Below are positions 1 to 8,122 of a stretch of 64,000 nucleotides of DNA, piece after piece. A program made the position numbers and the translations under genes. Source of the stretch: Kalymmatonema hyalinum WJT4-NPBG1 (GTDB lineage: Bacteria > Cyanobacteriota > Cyanobacteriia > Cyanobacteriales > Nostocaceae); assembly GCA_019359075.1 (NCBI GenBank), contig JAHHIB010000008.1:1-64000 (forward strand). Reading direction: 5' to 3'. The first letter of the stretch is position 1; each line of letters begins with the position of its first letter. The notes beneath the pieces were generated by a model that saw nothing but the letters and a program-made list of their open reading frames with translations, did no database searches and was not told the DNA's origin.

Positions 1-136
1 AAAAGTACACCGATTCAAGTAACCCCAAGGCGGTAATGGAACAAAGCGACTAAAGTCGCACGAGTCGTATTTCCTCTCAGGTCTGAAGACGCTGAGTTTC
101 CATACTTCCCACGAGGTCTTATGATTAGCTACTGCT
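1..136. other. Foreign-looking end of the DUF2254 frame, possible mobile-element edge
   Basis: The DUF2254-like protein pattern stops near 136. The rest carries a short hairpin (GCGAC-TAAA-GTCGC, 46-59) and a purine-rich stretch that resembles the terminal regions of cyanobacterial IS200/IS605-type elements. No transposase is visible in the window here, so the identity is only an inference. Confidence 0.3.
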
Positions 137-1266
137 GCATCCGACTTTCCATACCGCCGAATTTGGTTAAAGGCACGGTCAACCAATTCTGGAAAAGTCG
201 CTCCTTGGGCAATGACACGCAGTTTGTTATTTTTATCGTAGCGGTAGGGCGAAGGAAAATCTCTTTGAACTAAATGGCATAGTCCAGCGTTGAGTCGGTC
301 AATACAGCGAGTTGCCGTAAATGGGTCATTTATCCCCGGAGAGAGGGCACGCATGGCAATTTCTACTAATTGATCAATTGGAAACTCTATATCTTGTTGC
401 TCATTACGTTCTCTGCCCAGAATAAAGGCATCATTGATTTGTTTGACAAGTTTTGCATTCACTCGTTCCTCAGGAAAAACCATAACTAAATCGCTGCCTT
501 TAACCACAAATTTTCCCGGTCGAGTCGCTAAGCGCACTAGCAGATTATACTTGCAAGCAATATTTATTAGTTCTTCGTCATCAATTGCTTGCAAATAACC
601 TGTGCCACTAGCTGGAATTGGGCAAGCTTCTTCCTCAAAAGAAACTGGAATGGACGACGTAACGTCCTGTTCTGGTTTACCACGTCCAATTTTTTGTGGG
701 AAAAGCCGCTCGATGACGCTATCTAAATCTGTACTAACGTTCTGAATTACGTACGATGCCTGAATGATGGTTGAAGCATGATGGATAAAATAAATCAATA
801 CGCCAATGCTGATAATTGCAAGTAAAGTGCCGCCTGTAACCGAAAGCTGCGGTACAAACAGACTGTATCCATCTCCCTGTCCATGAATAGTCCGAAGTAC
901 GAGCAAGCAGTAGATAAACGTACCAATGAAGGTGCCAAGGACAATTTGATTGCCAGTATCCTGCATAAAATTACGCAGTAGCCGGGGACCAAAACTGGAA
1001 GCAGCAAGCTGAAGCGCCACAATTGTAATTGAAAAGGCTGTAGCGCAAACGCTTACCATCGAACCTGCAACAGTTCCCAGTAGCGATCGCGCTCCATCCG
1101 CTCCACCAGTGTAGATCCACCAATAATTAATTTGGGCTTTGCCTGTGCGGTCAAGCGTTAGCATTGTGAATGCCAGAGCGATCGCTGCTACTGCCATCAA
1201 TGTTGGTATAAACCAATAGCTAGAGTGGAGTTGATCCCACACCTTGCCCAACTTGACGTTTTTCAT
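1..1266 (-). CDS. DUF2254 family membrane protein (3' end beyond window, probably disrupted)
   Basis: The reading frame starts at ATG 1266 and stays open to the window edge. The N-terminal third is hydrophobic, with about four membrane segments. It is followed by a soluble domain that reads like DUF2254, for example the ALSPGINDP stretch and an RAFNQIRRYGKSDAAV stretch near its end. DUF2254 is an uncharacterised predicted membrane family. The ATG overlaps the TGA of the upstream MscS gene (ATGA), so the two are translationally coupled and probably form one operon. After about position 136 the frame stays open but no longer resembles the family, which should continue with a TIRLLE-like helix. 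I therefore suspect an insertion or rearrangement. Family assignment is from memory of the pattern. Confidence 0.75.
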   Translation of the reverse strand, partial: MKNVKLGKVWDQLHSSYWFIPTLMAVAAIALAFTMLTLDRTGKAQINYWWIYTGGADGARSLLGTVAGSMVSVCATAFSITIVALQLAASSFGPRLLRNFMQDTGNQIVLGTFIGTFIYCLLVLRTIHGQGDGYSLFVPQLSVTGGTLLAIISIGVLIYFIHHASTIIQASYVIQNVSTDLDSVIERLFPQKIGRGKPEQDVTSSIPVSFEEEACPIPASGTGYLQAIDDEELINIACKYNLLVRLATRPGKFVVKGSDLVMVFPEERVNAKLVKQINDAFILGRERNEQQDIEFPIDQLVEIAMRALSPGINDPFTATRCIDRLNAGLCHLVQRDFPSPYRYDKNNKLRVIAQGATFPELVDRAFNQIRRYGKSDAAVANHKTSWEVWKLSVFRPERKYDSCDFSRFVPLPPWGYLNRCTF

Positions 1267-2276
1267 GAGTGGTCGTTATGAGGTTGAGAATCTATCTTGC
1301 CATTGCCATCCCGTTGCGCCCGGATTTGGGCTAGCTTTCTGAGCGAACCGCTAATACTGCGCGGTTTAGGAACTTCGCCTTTACCTGCGGGCCAGCCTTC
1401 TCGTTGACGAGAGCGATCGCCATCCGTTTCCTCTGTCTGATCATGAAACAGAATTTGCTGTGTCGGAAACGGCAAGTCAATACCATTTTCAACTAGCTTT
1501 TTCTTGATTGCAGAAATGACCTTATCCCGCGAGTCAAGAGCATCCGCCCGTCGTGGCGGTTTGATCCACCATCGGGCGCGGATGTTGACGGTACTTTCGG
1601 CAAGTTCCATCACTAGTGCCTCAGGAGCTGGGTCTTGCAATACACTGTCTACGCTGTGGATTGCTTGTAGCATCAACTGCTTTGCTCGGTCAATGTCATC
1701 GCCGTAGCCGATGCCAACATCATATTCTAGACGACGGTTTTCAAAGGCAGTGTTTACGGTAACTGAATTGGTGAACAGTTCCGAGTTCGGGATCACAATT
1801 CGACGACCATCATACGTTCTGATTGTCGTTGCTCTTGTTTGGATATTTTCTACCGTTCCCTCAAAGTCTTTAAAAACAATTTGGTCATCAATTTGGAATG
1901 GCTCAGTGAGCAGGATTAAAATGCCAGCTAAGAAGTTTTGCAGAATGTCACGAAAGGCAAAACCAATTGCCACACCGCTAATTCCCAAGAGTTGTACCAA
2001 ATCGCCTGCTTTAAATGAGGGAATTACAATTGACAGGGCGATAAACAAACCAATCAAAATTGTCACACCCTGTGCTAACCGTCCCAATACCAATCCCAAA
2101 TTTCTAGCTTGGCGGTGCTTCCGAGTCAACCGCTTGACCAGTCCTTTAATTCTCCCAGCAACAAAGAAAAAGAAGGCAAAGACAATTAACGCCAAAACAA
2201 TATTCGGTAGCAGAACCATGAAACCGTTAATCATGTTCTGAACCTTGTTCCAAGCTGTAGATATTTCTGTGTTCAT
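1263..2276 (-). CDS. MscS family small-conductance mechanosensitive channel
   Basis: The 337-residue protein has two or three N-terminal membrane helices, then the MscS pore and beta domain: LLGISGVAIGFAFRDILQNF, followed by EPFQIDDQIVF and the GTVENIQTRATTIRT strand. MscS channels open under membrane tension and release solutes on hypo-osmotic shock. The start at 2276 has an upstream AGGAAGG. The last 4 bp overlap the DUF2254 gene. A close paralog (339 residues, nearly colinear, including the C-terminal EETDGxRSRQREGWPAG stretch) lies at 18465-19484. A degenerate copy of the island promoter motif is about 200 bp upstream. Confidence 0.9.
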   Translation of the reverse strand: MNTEISTAWNKVQNMINGFMVLLPNIVLALIVFAFFFFVAGRIKGLVKRLTRKHRQARNLGLVLGRLAQGVTILIGLFIALSIVIPSFKAGDLVQLLGISGVAIGFAFRDILQNFLAGILILLTEPFQIDDQIVFKDFEGTVENIQTRATTIRTYDGRRIVIPNSELFTNSVTVNTAFENRRLEYDVGIGYGDDIDRAKQLMLQAIHSVDSVLQDPAPEALVMELAESTVNIRARWWIKPPRRADALDSRDKVISAIKKKLVENGIDLPFPTQQILFHDQTEETDGDRSRQREGWPAGKGEVPKPRSISGSLRKLAQIRAQRDGNGKIDSQPHNDHS

Positions 2277-2476
2277 TAACCTTCCTCGTTTATCAGTCCT
2301 TAGTAAAAAGTAGTAAGGTTCAATTCCTTTGCTAACTGTTGATTGGTGTTATCAAAGAAAAATAGCTCTTTTACAAAAAATCAATTAATAATAGGCTTAT
2401 TCAGCTAAATTTCGCCACAGATAACTTCTTTGTTTATTGAGATTGCGCTTAATAGGAACGATAGCGAGCAAAAGCC

Positions 2477-2507
2477 AGTTTGCTCATATTTAGTTGTAGT
2501 AAAGTGA
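2477..2507 (-). promoter_or_regulatory. Island promoter motif, copy 1 (degenerate)
   Basis: On the minus strand: TCAC, 7 nt, CAAC (in place of the second TCAC), 10 nt, then CAAACT. The spacing and the hexamer are identical to the copies at 11739 and 47455. It points at the MscS-DUF2254 operon, whose start is 201 nt away. The degenerate second repeat makes it the weakest of the twelve. Confidence 0.5.
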
Positions 2508-2523
2508 TTGCAATTATGAATTC

Positions 2524-3336
2524 TCAAAGCTCTGAAGTCTGATGCAACAATTGCTGAATCTCCTCTCGCAATGCCGCAATCTCAGTATGAAGCGCTTCAA
2601 TCGATTTTGCTCCAGCTAACTCGGCATTGTCATCATCTGCATCACGACCTATAAAGAACGTGGCAAGAGTAGCAGTGACGTAGCCAAACACGGCAAACGC
2701 ATACAGCGCCAAGAGAAAGCAAAGCACCCGACCTTCAGGAGTTTTGGGCCAATACTCAGAACCCATTGTCGTTATTAGCATTGCCGTCCACCATAAGGCG
2801 GTGCTGTAGTTGTTCAAGCTACCATCAGCAACCTCGTTTTCAAACGCATACATCCCCGCTGATCCTACTAGAGTAACAATCGCCGTCAACGCCACCACAT
2901 AACCAAAACCCCGACGGTTAATACTCGCTCCCAAAGCCCGCATTCCTCTATTGGTACGAGTCATGACCCCCAGCAGCCGTAGTCCTCGAACAGCCCGTGC
3001 TGTTCGTAATGCCCTTACCAGCAGCAGAATCCGAAAAGTACGTAGAGCTGGCAACATGAGAGAGAAAGCCGTTAGCCAGTTGCTTTTGATATAGGAAATT
3101 TTGTGGGGAGCAACGGCTATTTTAAGCAGAAAATCAAAAATAAAAATAATCCAGATGGTAGTGCTAACAGCTTGCAGCAGAGGATTTAGCCCCCAGATGA
3201 GCTCAATCATAAATAGCGCTAACCACGCAAAGCCCAATACCACCATTGGGGTTTCCAACCAATCTTCTAGCTGTTGCAAGACTTCACTGCGCTCTCGTTC
3301 CAGGTCTTGTTTTTCTATCAACTTCGGATTACTCAT
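2524..3336 (-). CDS. Voltage-gated-type ion channel with an atypical selectivity filter
   Basis: The 270-residue protein has six membrane helices. Helix S4 is charged, with arginines at about residues 99-120 (RTFRILLLVRALRTARAVRG), followed by a pore loop and S6. The C-terminal tail (about 240-270) is a short coiled coil. The architecture is that of the bacterial ion-transporter (Ion_trans) family. The pore reads TTMGSEY (189-195), where a K+ channel has TVGYGD, and it is unlike the NaChBac-type TLESW, so K+ selectivity should not be assumed. The start is 9 bp after the DUF389 stop, so the gene is probably the distal cistron of an operon. Confidence 0.82.
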   Translation of the reverse strand: MSNPKLIEKQDLERERSEVLQQLEDWLETPMVVLGFAWLALFMIELIWGLNPLLQAVSTTIWIIFIFDFLLKIAVAPHKISYIKSNWLTAFSLMLPALRTFRILLLVRALRTARAVRGLRLLGVMTRTNRGMRALGASINRRGFGYVVALTAIVTLVGSAGMYAFENEVADGSLNNYSTALWWTAMLITTMGSEYWPKTPEGRVLCFLLALYAFAVFGYVTATLATFFIGRDADDDNAELAGAKSIEALHTEIAALREEIQQLLHQTSEL

Positions 3337-3345
3337 AAATTGGTC

Positions 3346-4632
3346 TTATGGTTTGCTAGCAGGAGTTTCAAGCACATTGACATCTACTAGGGGTGTGACG
3401 TTGAAGCGCTGTTTCAATAAATGACTTTGAATTGCCTGGGTCAGGCGAGAGCGAATTTCCTCCTTTGAGGCAGTCACTTCCGGTTTCCTCTGGACATAAA
3501 CAACACTCAGCAGGGTGTTTTGTCCTTCAATGTTTGGTCGGGTGAAGCGAACATTTGACTCAACTAATTCTACTAAACCGACTTGCTCTACAGCCTTGTT
3601 AACTTCTGCATTGGCACGTTGGGCGCGGCTGGAGCGTTCTAGATTGGGAGAATTGGAAAACTGCCATGTCAAAAGACCTGCAAGTGCTATTACGGTTATT
3701 ACCAAAGCAGAACGAAATACCGATTTTTTCCCACGCTGATAACGGCTTCCTTGAGTAGATAGCCCGTATATTCGGAACAAGAGGGAAGCTGTAAAATTTA
3801 TACCGCATAGTTGCAGCAACAGCAAGAACAGCCCACCAGTCACCATATCCCACCTACCAAGCGCACTTGCCATACCCACAATTCCCGCAGGTGGAGCCAG
3901 AGAAGCGGCAACTAACATTCCGGTTGCTGCCCCGGATACCAAACTACTTCGCTCCGATTGAACCAAGTTGAGCGCCCCTGCTGCTCCGGCTGCCAACGGT
4001 AAAAGCACTGCCACCGTTGAAATCTGACTGCTTTCTACCATTAAACTAGTTGGAATTTCTTGTCGCAGTATCAGGCTAAGTAACCAAGTAGTGACAATTG
4101 TGACTAATAATGCCGTAAAATAACGCAAAAGACTGCGCCTTAGGAGTTGGTAGTCTCCCCGCGCGGTGGCGATCGCCGTATTCATTGCCGGACCCGCAAA
4201 CGGTGCAATCAACATTGCAGCCACTAGCAGATAAGCTGTATTCGTATACAAGCCAATCCAGACTACCACGCCTGCCATTGCTGCATACCCTAGAAAACCT
4301 CGCCAAGAACCAACACTTTGCAGACCAGAGAGAAAAATCTCAATCGGGCTGCGTTCCTCCACATTTACTACCTGCTGCGCCGCTTCTGACGCTGGTGGTT
4401 GCAAAGCCATCACGCCAGTTGGTATAAGCGTGATATGTACTTTGGGCAGGTCTTCTAACTGCTCCAAAAACCCCTCAACCTCTCGATTAGAAATATGAAC
4501 AATTACCACGTCAATCGCTTCATCACTACCCTTGGCTGCAAGTTGTGCAAGATTTGCGCCGTTGTGAGAATTAGCGATGTCGAGAACTGCTTTGCCATGC
4601 CCTTGTGGCACCTGGATAATTAACTGACGCAT
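3346..4632 (-). CDS. DUF389 family membrane protein
   Basis: The ATG at 4632 is chosen over an upstream in-frame start because AGGAGGG lies 4 nt before it. The protein has about 428 residues. An N-terminal soluble region (MRQLIIQVPQGHG...) of about 90 residues is followed by a DUF389 membrane domain with conserved LLVAAMLIAPFAGPAMNTA and SLAPPAGIVGMASA helices. A C-terminal soluble domain ends in VNVLE. DUF389 (TIGR00341-like) has no established function. A shorter paralog is at 19799-20833. Only 66 bp separate it from the SLH-FAS1 gene upstream and no promoter motif lies between, so the three genes may be co-transcribed. Confidence 0.8.
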   Translation of the reverse strand: MRQLIIQVPQGHGKAVLDIANSHNGANLAQLAAKGSDEAIDVVIVHISNREVEGFLEQLEDLPKVHITLIPTGVMALQPPASEAAQQVVNVEERSPIEIFLSGLQSVGSWRGFLGYAAMAGVVVWIGLYTNTAYLLVAAMLIAPFAGPAMNTAIATARGDYQLLRRSLLRYFTALLVTIVTTWLLSLILRQEIPTSLMVESSQISTVAVLLPLAAGAAGALNLVQSERSSLVSGAATGMLVAASLAPPAGIVGMASALGRWDMVTGGLFLLLLQLCGINFTASLLFRIYGLSTQGSRYQRGKKSVFRSALVITVIALAGLLTWQFSNSPNLERSSRAQRANAEVNKAVEQVGLVELVESNVRFTRPNIEGQNTLLSVVYVQRKPEVTASKEEIRSRLTQAIQSHLLKQRFNVTPLVDVNVLETPASKP

Positions 4633-4698
4633 ACACCCTCCTGGCGCTAACGATCTCGCATTTTGAGGCGATGACTCTCTCCCCAAAGAAATATTTTG

Positions 4699-6378
4699 TT
4701 AAAAGTTGTAGCCAACTCCAATCATCAGCCCAACATCCGTCTCGTCTAGGAAAGCTGCATTTACTGCTGCGTTTGCCGTAAATCGAGAACCTAAAGGCAC
4801 ATCTACACCACCAGTAAGCAGTAAACCAACATCAGCGTCGTCGCTAGTTTCAATAGCTACACCAGCGCCTACGTAAGGAGCTATAGTAAATGTTTGTTCA
4901 CCAAGAGGATTTGCTGACTGTTGGGAAAAATCGAAGGTGACGGGAACCAGAACAACGGGATCGTCTCCAATTACCGCTGATGGTCGCGCTGATATGCTGC
5001 GTGTTAGCCCAAGTTTGCTGAAAACCGCAAAGTTCCCTTCGCTTAAAGCTGAATCACCGCCCAAACCAATGTTGCCACCAACCCCGATATAGCTTCTGCC
5101 ACCACGAGTTCTTCTACCAATATCAACACCATTGGTATTCACTCCACCATTTTGCGGTTGCTGACTAAGCTTAACGTCAGGTGGTATGAGAACTTGGTTA
5201 ATTGCATGGATAACACCGTTACTTGCTTGGATGTTCGGCTGAATCACTTGTGCATTGTTAACCGCAATTTGATTGGTCGCAGGAGCGATTTGAAGATCAA
5301 CAGGTCTGCCTTCAAAAGTTTTGAGTTCTCCAGCCGCAAGTTCACTAGCTGTTAGTTGACCTCCGACGACATGATATCTCAAAATCCTAATCAGTGTTTC
5401 TCTGTTCTCTGGCTGCTGCAACTGCCTGAGAGTTTCTTGCGGCAAAGCAGCAAACGCCTGGTCTGTAGGAGCAAAAACTGTATAAGGACCTGGTTGTTGG
5501 AGAATATCTGCTAGACCTGCTGTCTTTAATAAAGAAGTCAGAGTTGTAAAGGAATTACTCGATGCAGCAAGGGAAACAATGTCGTTGGAAGTTTGAGTGC
5601 CGCCAGTGTTTGTACCGACAATATATTGAGTAGCCGCGACATTACTTGCAAGGGGTGGCACTTGTTGCTGCCGGACTAAGGCTTGATACAAATGTGCCGC
5701 AGCTTCTGCACGAGTTAGAGGCGCTAAGGGGTTAAGTTGTCTGACATCTGGATAATTGACAACAATATTCGCTTGTGTTGCTGCTGCCACTTCATTGATA
5801 GCATAGTTCGGGATAGCATTCACATCTGTATAATAGGTACTGATATTACTTGATGCAGCACGGTCAGCATTCAAACCCAAACCATTTGTTAAAGCAACAA
5901 TTGCCTGCACCTTACCAATTTGCTGATTGGGTAGGAACAAGTTCCCAGGATAGCCTGCCATAAATCCGGTTTCGTAAGCTTCCTGGATTGCAGAAGCTGC
6001 CCAGTAGTCAGGAGGAACATCTTTAAATCCACCTGCGCCTAACTGCCGAACAGAGGTTTGGTTAAAAGCTTTTTGAATCATTGCGGCAAATTCAGCACGC
6101 TCAACAGGTTGATTCGGTCTAAAAGTGCCATCAGGAAAGCCAGTAATTACGTTTCTTTCAGCTAAAGCTTGGATAAATGGACGCGCCCAGTAATCAGAAC
6201 CAACATCAGAAAAGGTAGTGGCTGTAGTTGTGTTTGGAGTTTGACTTGGAGTTGTCGTTGGAACAGGAACTTGAGCTGAAGCGGTCTCGGAAATCATCAA
6301 AGGAGTTACTGTAGCAGTTGCTACTCCAAGGGCTAGCAATACGGAGTTTGCTGATGACCAACGAAATAAACTACACAT
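4699..6378 (-). CDS. Secreted SLH-fasciclin protein with a C-terminal outer-membrane-barrel-like domain
   Basis: The start at ATG 6378 is preceded by AGGAGG; an in-frame extension upstream reads through intergenic repeats. The product has about 559 residues. It has a signal peptide ending near ETASA-Q, SLH repeats at about 55-105, 118-165 and 185-240 (FSDVxSDYWARPFI, FPDGTFRPNQPVERAEF), and one FAS1 domain at about 270-405 (YTVFAPTDQAFAALP, VIHAINQVLIPP). The terminal module of about 130 residues is Gly-rich and beta-like (SYIGVGGNIGLGG ... IGVGYNF) and ends in an aromatic residue like an outer-membrane strand. SLH domains bind the cell wall and FAS1 mediates adhesion. The terminal module recurs alone in the protein at 47518-48183. 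Confidence 0.85.
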   Translation of the reverse strand: MCSLFRWSSANSVLLALGVATATVTPLMISETASAQVPVPTTTPSQTPNTTTATTFSDVGSDYWARPFIQALAERNVITGFPDGTFRPNQPVERAEFAAMIQKAFNQTSVRQLGAGGFKDVPPDYWAASAIQEAYETGFMAGYPGNLFLPNQQIGKVQAIVALTNGLGLNADRAASSNISTYYTDVNAIPNYAINEVAAATQANIVVNYPDVRQLNPLAPLTRAEAAAHLYQALVRQQQVPPLASNVAATQYIVGTNTGGTQTSNDIVSLAASSNSFTTLTSLLKTAGLADILQQPGPYTVFAPTDQAFAALPQETLRQLQQPENRETLIRILRYHVVGGQLTASELAAGELKTFEGRPVDLQIAPATNQIAVNNAQVIQPNIQASNGVIHAINQVLIPPDVKLSQQPQNGGVNTNGVDIGRRTRGGRSYIGVGGNIGLGGDSALSEGNFAVFSKLGLTRSISARPSAVIGDDPVVLVPVTFDFSQQSANPLGEQTFTIAPYVGAGVAIETSDDADVGLLLTGGVDVPLGSRFTANAAVNAAFLDETDVGLMIGVGYNF

Positions 6379-7028
6379 GAAAATATCCTCCTGGAAAAAG
6401 TAGGGTAATCTTTTACATATGACTAAAAAAGTATGAAGTGTGAAGTATGAAGTATGCAAAGTGTATTTATTTTTCACTTTTTATCCTTCATTTTTCATCC
6501 CTTGTACTGACATCGATTGATTATGTCAATAAAATTTCTTAGAAATAAATAACACTATTGATAAATCAAGTCACAAGATATATTCAGTCAATAGTTGCAG
6601 TTGAATCTATGGCGAAACTTGTTTTAGATTTAGATTAAATCTAAATAGTGGAAAAGTCGTGGAGGACTCAGCTATAATCCTCCCCCTCTAACCCAGTTTC
6701 CAGTTTTTTATATTTTTCTTGCCTAAATAGAAGATTTTTCCCTGAAGATGGATGTCACTAATAAAATGTTGTGTTTGAAATAAAAAAAATAAAATTATTT
6801 AATTTTAAAGCGAGAATTGATAGGCATATTCGGAAGTACTTCAAAATTTCAAAGCGTTCATTAAGCATTGATAGCTTTTGTTTTCTTCAGTGATACGTTA
6901 GCTATACCTTTAGGTATAGCTAGATTCAATCTCAGGTAGTATTTTGGCAAATAGTAGGAATTTCTCCACGAGATATCCACTATTTATTAACCACTATTGA
7001 ATGATTAGAAAAATAGGAGGCATTGATA
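6379..7028. other. 650-bp divergent intergenic region with a palindrome
   Basis: This AT-rich spacer separates two divergent SLH genes. It contains short direct repeats of the GTATGAA type near 6431-6460 and a perfect 10-bp inverted repeat, TAGCTATACC-TTTA-GGTATAGCTA, at 6899-6922, about 107 bp before the + strand gene. The palindrome could be an operator or a leader hairpin. No island promoter motif was found here. Confidence 0.5.
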
Positions 7029-7991
7029 ATGGCTCGGTTAATTCAGTTGGCATCAGCAGGTGTATCTTTACTAACTTTAAATCTGACAGTGCTTGCAGTT
7101 GGAGCCTTGGAAAGTTATGCTCAGTCTTCCTCTGTAAGTACCTTTAGGGATGTGAAATCTAACTACTGGGCACAACCATTTATTCGGGGTTTGGCTGCAA
7201 GAAATATTGTGGCTGGATATCCTGATGGTACATTCCGACCAGAACAGCCAGTAGACCGAGATGAGTTTGCAGCAATCATTCGCAAGGCTTTTGACCAACG
7301 GCCAATTCGCCAGGTAGAAAGTGGTGCTGTATATAAAGACATTCCTGCTGGCTATTGGGCTACTCGTCCCATTGAGTCAGCGTATCAACAAGGATTCATG
7401 GCGGGTTATCCTGGTGGTTACTTTCGTCCCAATCAACCTGTTTCCAAGGTTGAGGCAATAGTTGCTTTGAGCAGAGGTTTGGATCTAACTACTGGTACAC
7501 CAGCGGTTACTGTACCCACAGTCACCCAGAGAACTGTCGCCCAACAACCCAAACCAAAAGCGGCAAAAAGACGCATATTCTTGCCGCTTGGAATGACTAG
7601 TTTAATGCAGCCTTTATTAATACCAAAAGCCCAGGCTGCACCTCCTACTGCTGTGACTCCTCCTACTGCTGTGACTCCTTCAACAACTGATAAACAGGCT
7701 GTGAATCTTAATCGTCCTGCATCATTTATTATCACCAACACTTACGCAGATGCCAATAAGATTCCGCAATATGCAGTTGGAGATGTAGCAGCAGCAACCA
7801 AAACAAATATAGTGGTCAACTATCCAAATTCAAAAGTTCTTAATCCAAGGAAATCTGCCTCTCGTGGGGAGATTGCAGCTTTAATTTATCAAACATTAGT
7901 TGCCCAGGGAAAAATAGAACCACTTGCTGACAATTCACCCGCCAATCAGTATGTTGTTCGCGCTGCTAGCAGTAACCAAAATGCTCAATAA
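7029..7991 (+). CDS. SLH-domain envelope protein
   Basis: ATG 7029 is chosen because AGGAGG (7015-7020) lies 8 nt before it; an in-frame TTG at 7023 is too close. The 320-residue product has a signal peptide (cleavage near SYAQ) and two clear SLH repeats (FRDVKSNYWAQPFIRGL ... YPDGTFRPEQPVDRDEF; YKDIPAGYWATRPIE ... YFRPNQPVSKVEA). A Pro/Ala/Thr linker follows, containing MTSLMQPLLIPKAQA, then a degenerate third SLH repeat. It is a paralog of 28798-29730, sharing even the linker peptide and the ...SxxNQNAQ C-terminus. Likely role: anchoring outer envelope layers to peptidoglycan. Confidence 0.85.
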   Translation: MARLIQLASAGVSLLTLNLTVLAVGALESYAQSSSVSTFRDVKSNYWAQPFIRGLAARNIVAGYPDGTFRPEQPVDRDEFAAIIRKAFDQRPIRQVESGAVYKDIPAGYWATRPIESAYQQGFMAGYPGGYFRPNQPVSKVEAIVALSRGLDLTTGTPAVTVPTVTQRTVAQQPKPKAAKRRIFLPLGMTSLMQPLLIPKAQAAPPTAVTPPTAVTPSTTDKQAVNLNRPASFIITNTYADANKIPQYAVGDVAAATKTNIVVNYPNSKVLNPRKSASRGEIAALIYQTLVAQGKIEPLADNSPANQYVVRAASSNQNAQ

Positions 7992-8122
7992 TGGTGGTTC
8001 AAGTGAAACCAGGTGAAAGTATCACCGTTGAAAACTTGGTGAGCATTTTAAATACTACTTAAACAGTGACCAGTAAACCTGGCAACTCCCAAGGTTGCTT
8101 GTAAGTTTCGTATAAAACTGAC

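Noticed and set aside
1504-2241. Plus-strand ORFs across the MscS gene
   Set aside because: They are antisense shadows of a gene with clear MscS motifs.
6465-6500. TCACTTTTTATCCTTCATTT near the SLH-FAS1 gene
   Set aside because: The second repeat is not at the 11-bp spacing, no -10 follows, and it points away from the nearest gene; it belongs to local AT-rich short repeats.
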